Below, piece by piece: positions 59,605 through 64,000 of a DNA stretch of 64,000 bases. Position 1 is the first letter of the stretch. The number at the start of each line of letters is the position of its first letter. The translations under genes and the position numbers were made by a program. Below the pieces are notes generated by a model that made no database searches, was not told the origin of the DNA, and worked only from the letters and a program-made list of their open reading frames with translations. Source of the DNA: Abelmoschus esculentus (taxonomy: Eukaryota; Streptophyta; Magnoliopsida; Malvales; Malvaceae); contig JAUCBN010000034.1 of the NCBI GenBank assembly GCA_035048815.1, positions 10,828,737-10,892,736 on the forward strand, in the 5' to 3' direction.

Positions 59605-61061
59605 GGATATTAAGTGGGATGGTTGATAGAAATTTTATGATAAATTTTTAGATAAGAAGTTATCTTATAATTTTTTTTCTCTCATCAAAGAATGATTGTT
59701 ATTAGAGTTAAAAAATATATAAAAGATATTATCGTATGTTTCGCTAAAAATAAATAAATTTAAATGAAAGAGAAAAAAATACAAGTTTTTAATATTCCAA
59801 GTTTTAATTGGAGAGGATCTAAATGCGATAATATTTAACAAATTTATTAGAGATAAGTTATTAAAGACCTAAACTAATCTTAATTAAAGATCTATTTAAT
59901 GGCTAATTAATTAAATTTAAAATATGATTTTGGAACTAATTTAATGTTTAAACCTAAGGGGATCTTATAATTAATTTTAAAAAAATCCTAAACTAGGGGA
60001 TATAATCATTTTTTGAATCTAAGAGTTAGCATTAGGGTTAAATTCTTAAAATTTAGGGTGATAAATAATAAATATTAAATAGCATAAAAATATAAAATAA
60101 ATAAATAAATCTAATAATGCCCAAATTACATGAGAATTTAAATCTACGAGCAAAATTAAATAACAAAGGGAACAAATTGCATGAAATAAAAGCATAGAAA
60201 GTTATATTAAATTAAAAGGATAAAATTGAAAGGATTGAAAATTAAAGAGCTATAGTGCAAACTCCATAAGACAAGTGTGTGGGTCAGACTAAGATGTGGG
60301 TCGGTTTTAGGGTCGATCCATAAGAAACTTAAAACCCTAAAAACTAAAATAATGCGTAAAAAAAACTCTGAACATCCTCAAAAAAAACTTAATATATTAA
60401 GTCAAGAAAATACAAATCTTACCAAAATCAAAGCATTTATTTTTTTGGTAAGAGAAATAAAAAAATGTTATTGAAAAAACAGAAAACCAGAATCGATAAA
60501 AATAATATTTTATATTTTTATATATTAATATTATTATTTGTAGTATTTTTTATTTCATAAAATAATTTAAATTAATCTCAAGTAGTTTAAGATCTATAAT
60601 ATTTCATGTAAAATAGTTATGTTATTTCAATGGTTAAGATTTAACCCTTATATTTAAAGGTTTCTGTTTAAACCTCTATAAGCACATGATTTTAATATTA
60701 TATTTTTTCTCCAACAAAACGATGTCGTTTTGAGGTAAATTAAGTTTCAAAACAACTGCATTAAAGCTGTCATTTTGATTCAACTAAGGTGTTAAGAGTT
60801 AAGAGAAGAATGATATTTTTGAGTCACAAACTAAAATTCAGTGCTAATTTTGAAATTTTTTAAAGTTTGGTGACATTTTCAAATCATTGGTTATAATTGA
60901 GTGATATGTGATGTAGTTAACTTTAAAATTAAAGATGTAGTTAAAAAAATATAAATAAGGATAGGAATAATTACCCTTAAATATATGAAAAATACTCTTA
61001 ACTTGAATTGATCTAATTTATATCTAACTTTTTAATTAAAAAAAAGACCGTTGGGTCTAAG
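59605..61061. other. AT-rich intergenic DNA, no gene recognised
   Basis: No structured repeat or coding sequence is seen. Confidence 0.4.
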
Positions 61062-61534
61062 TATGGGTGATAATGAGCCAAGCCGAGCCCGAGTCAGGCC
61101 AGGTTCGGCTCGGAAACATGCATATCTGGGTTCTGCTCAGGGCTCGTCGAGCTCGGCTGGAAAATAATATTATTGGGCTCGGCTCGGGCTCAAAGCTCGT
61201 CAAGCTCGGTTCGGGCTTGGCTCGACTCGGTTTGATTCGAAATGGACAATTTTTTATATTATTGTGTTTTATTTTTTATTTGTAGTGTTGTAAATTTGTC
61301 TTAGTTGATAATATTTAATTTATTTTATTTAATTTACTTTTAATGTATATATATGATTACATATAATTATTCCAAGCTTATTCACGAGCTTTTCGAGCCG
61401 AGCTTGAGTAAGTTTAGTTCGTCTCGTTTAGATCCCGAGCCTAATCCGAGCCCGAGTCGAGCTCACTCAAACCAAGCTTTTTCCGAACCGAACTCGAGTA
61501 ACTCGCGAACCGAACATACTCATTATCAACCCTA
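61062..61534. mobile_element. hAT-like element with GAGCTCGGCTCG repeat arms
   Basis: Left TATGGGTGATAATGAGCC, right reversed TAGGGTTGATAATGAGTA. Flanks GGTCTAAG and GGTCCAAG match at 7 of 8. The arms are GGCTCGGGCTC and CCGAGCCCGAG repeats. A 72-codon frame here is a by-product. Confidence 0.75.
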
Positions 61535-61643
61535 GGTCCAAGTCTCATTCCCATACCGATGTTTAGTCTTGGAATTCTAGACGTCGACAATAAACAACGT
61601 GGTACAACCACCCAAGTTGAAAGTGAGAAGCAAACACCACAAG

Positions 61644-62588
61644 TAGGGATGGCAACGGGTTGGATCTGGATCAGGTCCAGCTGGATCTAGATTCAGATCT
61701 ATTTTTATATTATGGATCTAGATCCGTCCTAGATCCGCGGGTCTAGAAAATTAAGACCCAGATCCAGATCCAATAGATCTTACGGATCCGAGTCTAAAAC
61801 GGGTCCAAAATGGATCTATTAAAAAATGACTATTTGACTTATTTTTTAACGTAATAAAACTATCATTAATTAATTTTACATCACAACTTCGATGAAAAAC
61901 ATATTAATTTCAATAAACTAGCATCAGGATAAAAAACGATAAATTAAAATCTTAAAAAAACTCAACAATTACACAAATATCTTTTGAATAACACAAATAT
62001 TAAGAAATGTAGATCATAAAATATTTTACTGTCGTAAACTGAGTATTGTACTTTTACTTTTTAGAGTACTAGTCTTCATCACTACTTAAATCATAAATAT
62101 CCTAAAACAAACAAGAAACTACCAACTAAAGAAAAAAAATTATTTTATAAAAATAATATTTGTGAAATTTAAATAGTAATATTAAAGGTGTGTAATATAA
62201 TAATTTTCTTATATAACTTGTCAATATATCTACTATTTCCGTATCATTATCACAATCTTCGTTAATAGTAGAATAAACATGTATTCCTTCAAAAGTCTCT
62301 GTCATAAATAAATAAAAATTATATTAGAGAATAATGTAAAATATAAAACCTATAATTATATATTTATATATATTTTAAAACTAAATGTGGGTTTTTTAAT
62401 AAATAGGTAAACGGATCCGGGTCTAGGTTCGGGTCTTAAATGTTAGATCCAGATCCAGATCCGTATTTTAATCAGAAGATCCAGATCCGACTCAGATCCA
62501 TTGGGTCTAAATTTTTATGATCCAGATCTTATAAAACGTATCTGGATCTACGGATTCGGGTCAGGTCCAGGATCCATTGTCATCCCTA
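61644..62588. mobile_element. hAT-like element with GGATCTAGATCC repeat arms
   Basis: Left TAGGGATGGCAACGGGTTGG, right reversed TAGGGATGACAATGGATCC. Flanks ACCACAAG and ACCCCAAG match at 7 of 8. Both arms are GGATCTAGATCCG-type repeats; the 0.5 kb centre is AT-rich and noncoding. Confidence 0.8.
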
Positions 62589-62995
62589 ACCCCAAGAAAC
62601 TATTAATCGAAATAAAAGAAAATTGACGAAAAAATTCTTAGGAAGAAAAACAAAGAACGAAAAAAAAAATACAGAAAACACTAACTTTTGGAACTTTAAA
62701 AATTGCATGTTTTTTATATATATAGTGAAGTTTATAACACGTACAAAAACACACATACTTTTAGAGAAGCAGTTTTTTTCTTTTGCACTTTATGTCTAAG
62801 ACACAAAATTTGCAAGAAAAAAAAAAACTTTTAACTCAGCGAACATATTTTTTTTCATAAAAATATATATACTTAAAGAGAAAAAAAATTAATGAATTGG
62901 ATTTCAGACTGTCTTCATGAAACACTTGCGGGTTCCCTTCCTTTTTCCTGCTACGGTCGGAATCTCGGTGCAATTTTTGTTTGTCTTAATACAAA
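62589..62995. other. 3' flank of the HVA22-like gene
   Basis: AT-rich; includes the presumed 3' untranslated region (minus strand). Nothing else is seen. Confidence 0.4.
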
Positions 62996-64000
62996 CTATT
63001 GATCTTGTGGTTTGGTGCGTCGGAGCTTAAGACGAGCATGTTGGATCCTGGAGTTACTTGGAGAATACGGAATCGAGTCATCATCGTTGTCAAAATCGAG
63101 TTCCGATAAGCTCTCTGGTTTGCCGAACCTCGGTGAGTCTACAAAGTTAACACGACTCAATGGTGACGAGCAATAACCCTTGTTCCTCATCGACGGACTA
63201 CGTAAACCATTCGGAGACGGTGGTGGCGGAATGCTGGAATATCGATCTTCAGATTTCTGATCACTTGGATGTATAAGTTAGTATGGTTCCGTTAAATCGA
63301 ATCAACCGATAATCAAAATTTTCATCAAAATCTGTATTTACCTTGCGTGGTTTTCCTTGATTAAACTTCGCAGTTTGGCCTACCATGTACTGAAACATTT
63401 CGAAGAATTTCGCCAACCCCATTTCCGAGCAGTTAGCAGAGGAATTCGTGAACACATCCCATGCACGAGCTCTCAACTCCATGATCTTCCTGTCCACTTC
63501 AGTTTCATGTTTCGACATGTAAGGCTGTAAGAAGGTGTCGAACACAAAGTTGGTTCCCTGCAGCATCAAAACACAATAATATGTAATATTATTGTGTGAA
63601 TTAAGTTAAAACATTTGCATGAAAATGTCTGTAAGATTTGGCAAATCACCTTCATTTTAGGGTACCATAGGTAGATCAGAAAGGCAAGCTTCATCTCTCC
63701 ATACAGAGGCAACCTTAATTAATGACAGTTCAAATGTAATATTAGTAACCTAAGCAATCAGATTGGAGCTATGAAAGTTGACAGCTTTACCAGGAAATGA
63801 ATATGTCCATTATCTTCTCCAAAAATGTAAAAAACCCTACCAGGATCCTGCAAAATGCAGTACATTTACTTTAAATTAAAGTCTGAATTTTCTTTTTCAA
63901 TAAAAATATAAATTAAAATGGTCATGGTCATGGTTTATATACCAATATTTACACCAAAATCTGAGTTCTTCGTTCTCAACCTTCTTCCTCACCATTTTGA
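62996..64000 (-). CDS. HVA22-like (TB2/DP1 family) protein, 5' end beyond the window
   Basis: Partial gene entering from the right edge. Visible exons on the minus strand: 64000-63943 (cut), 63847-63791, 63713-63650, 63557-63342 and 63256-62996. Joined, they read NEELRFWCKYW, ILVGFFTFLEKIMDIFISW, LPLYGEMKLAFLIYLWYPKMK, then GTNFVFDTFLQPYMSKHE and TEVDRKIMELRARAWD. This is the HVA22/TB2-DP1 core of paired hydrophobic hairpins that shape tubular ER. A tail of about 85 residues follows (IPPPPSPNGLRSPS, then acidic and basic stretches, ending TKPQDQ), as in the long HVA22-like i/j/k-type plant members. All phases match. The start codon and the first hydrophobic segment are outside the window. The family is stress- and ABA-linked; no regulatory evidence is visible here. 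Confidence 0.9.

Overview
This is a nuclear genome segment from a flowering plant, most likely a rosid eudicot. The AT-rich background, short GT-AG introns, plant-specific protein families and dense miniature transposons all point that way. The encoded proteins look closest in style to Malvales-type sequences, but that placement is inference and I could not run a search. No prokaryotic operons, CRISPR arrays, tRNA or rRNA genes were seen.

Six protein-coding genes can be supported. Two tandemly duplicated ML-domain (MD-2-related lipid-recognition) genes lie on the minus strand at 6704-7568 and 20317-21919. A chloroplast two-RRM ribonucleoprotein is at 24706-26434 (+). A complete 28-exon VIRILIZER gene, the scaffold of the m6A RNA methyltransferase complex, spans 29373-42950 (+). 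A LOG cytokinin-activating phosphoribohydrolase is at 55512-58049 (+). An HVA22/TB2-DP1 family gene runs off the right edge (62996-64000, -). A decayed eIFiso4G pseudogene, cut up by transposons, lies at 48856-49624 (-).

The rest is mostly mobile-element debris, and its organisation is the most interesting aspect of the window. A recurring class of blocks has cores of degenerate short repeats (variants of CCGAACCTGAA, GTTCGTTTA, GGATCTAGATCC, GAGCTCGGCT and others). Many of these blocks end in TAGGG-like inverted termini and are flanked by 8-bp near-identical direct repeats, which is the hAT transposon signature. The clearest is 16291-19815 with a perfect ATTATGGT duplication. Others are at 1862, 8992, 46593, 48293, 51099, 52666, 61062 and 61644. 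Mutator-like foldback elements with 9-11 bp duplications (12139-13132, 45655-45857, 50197-50983), Stowaway-type elements, a Ty1/copia pol relic and LTR-like relics make up much of the remainder.

Layout: 1-6386 is transposon-rich. 6387-22637 holds the duplicated ML locus; a 4.3 kb insertion is present in copy 2 and absent from copy 1. 22638-24705 is AT-rich DNA with a foldback element. 24706-42950 is the gene-dense core (RNA-binding protein and VIR). 42951-55511 is transposon-rich and contains the eIFiso4G relic. 55512-58049 is LOG. 58050-62995 is transposon-rich, followed by the HVA22-like gene. The genes have unrelated functions and show no sign of clustering beyond the ML duplication.
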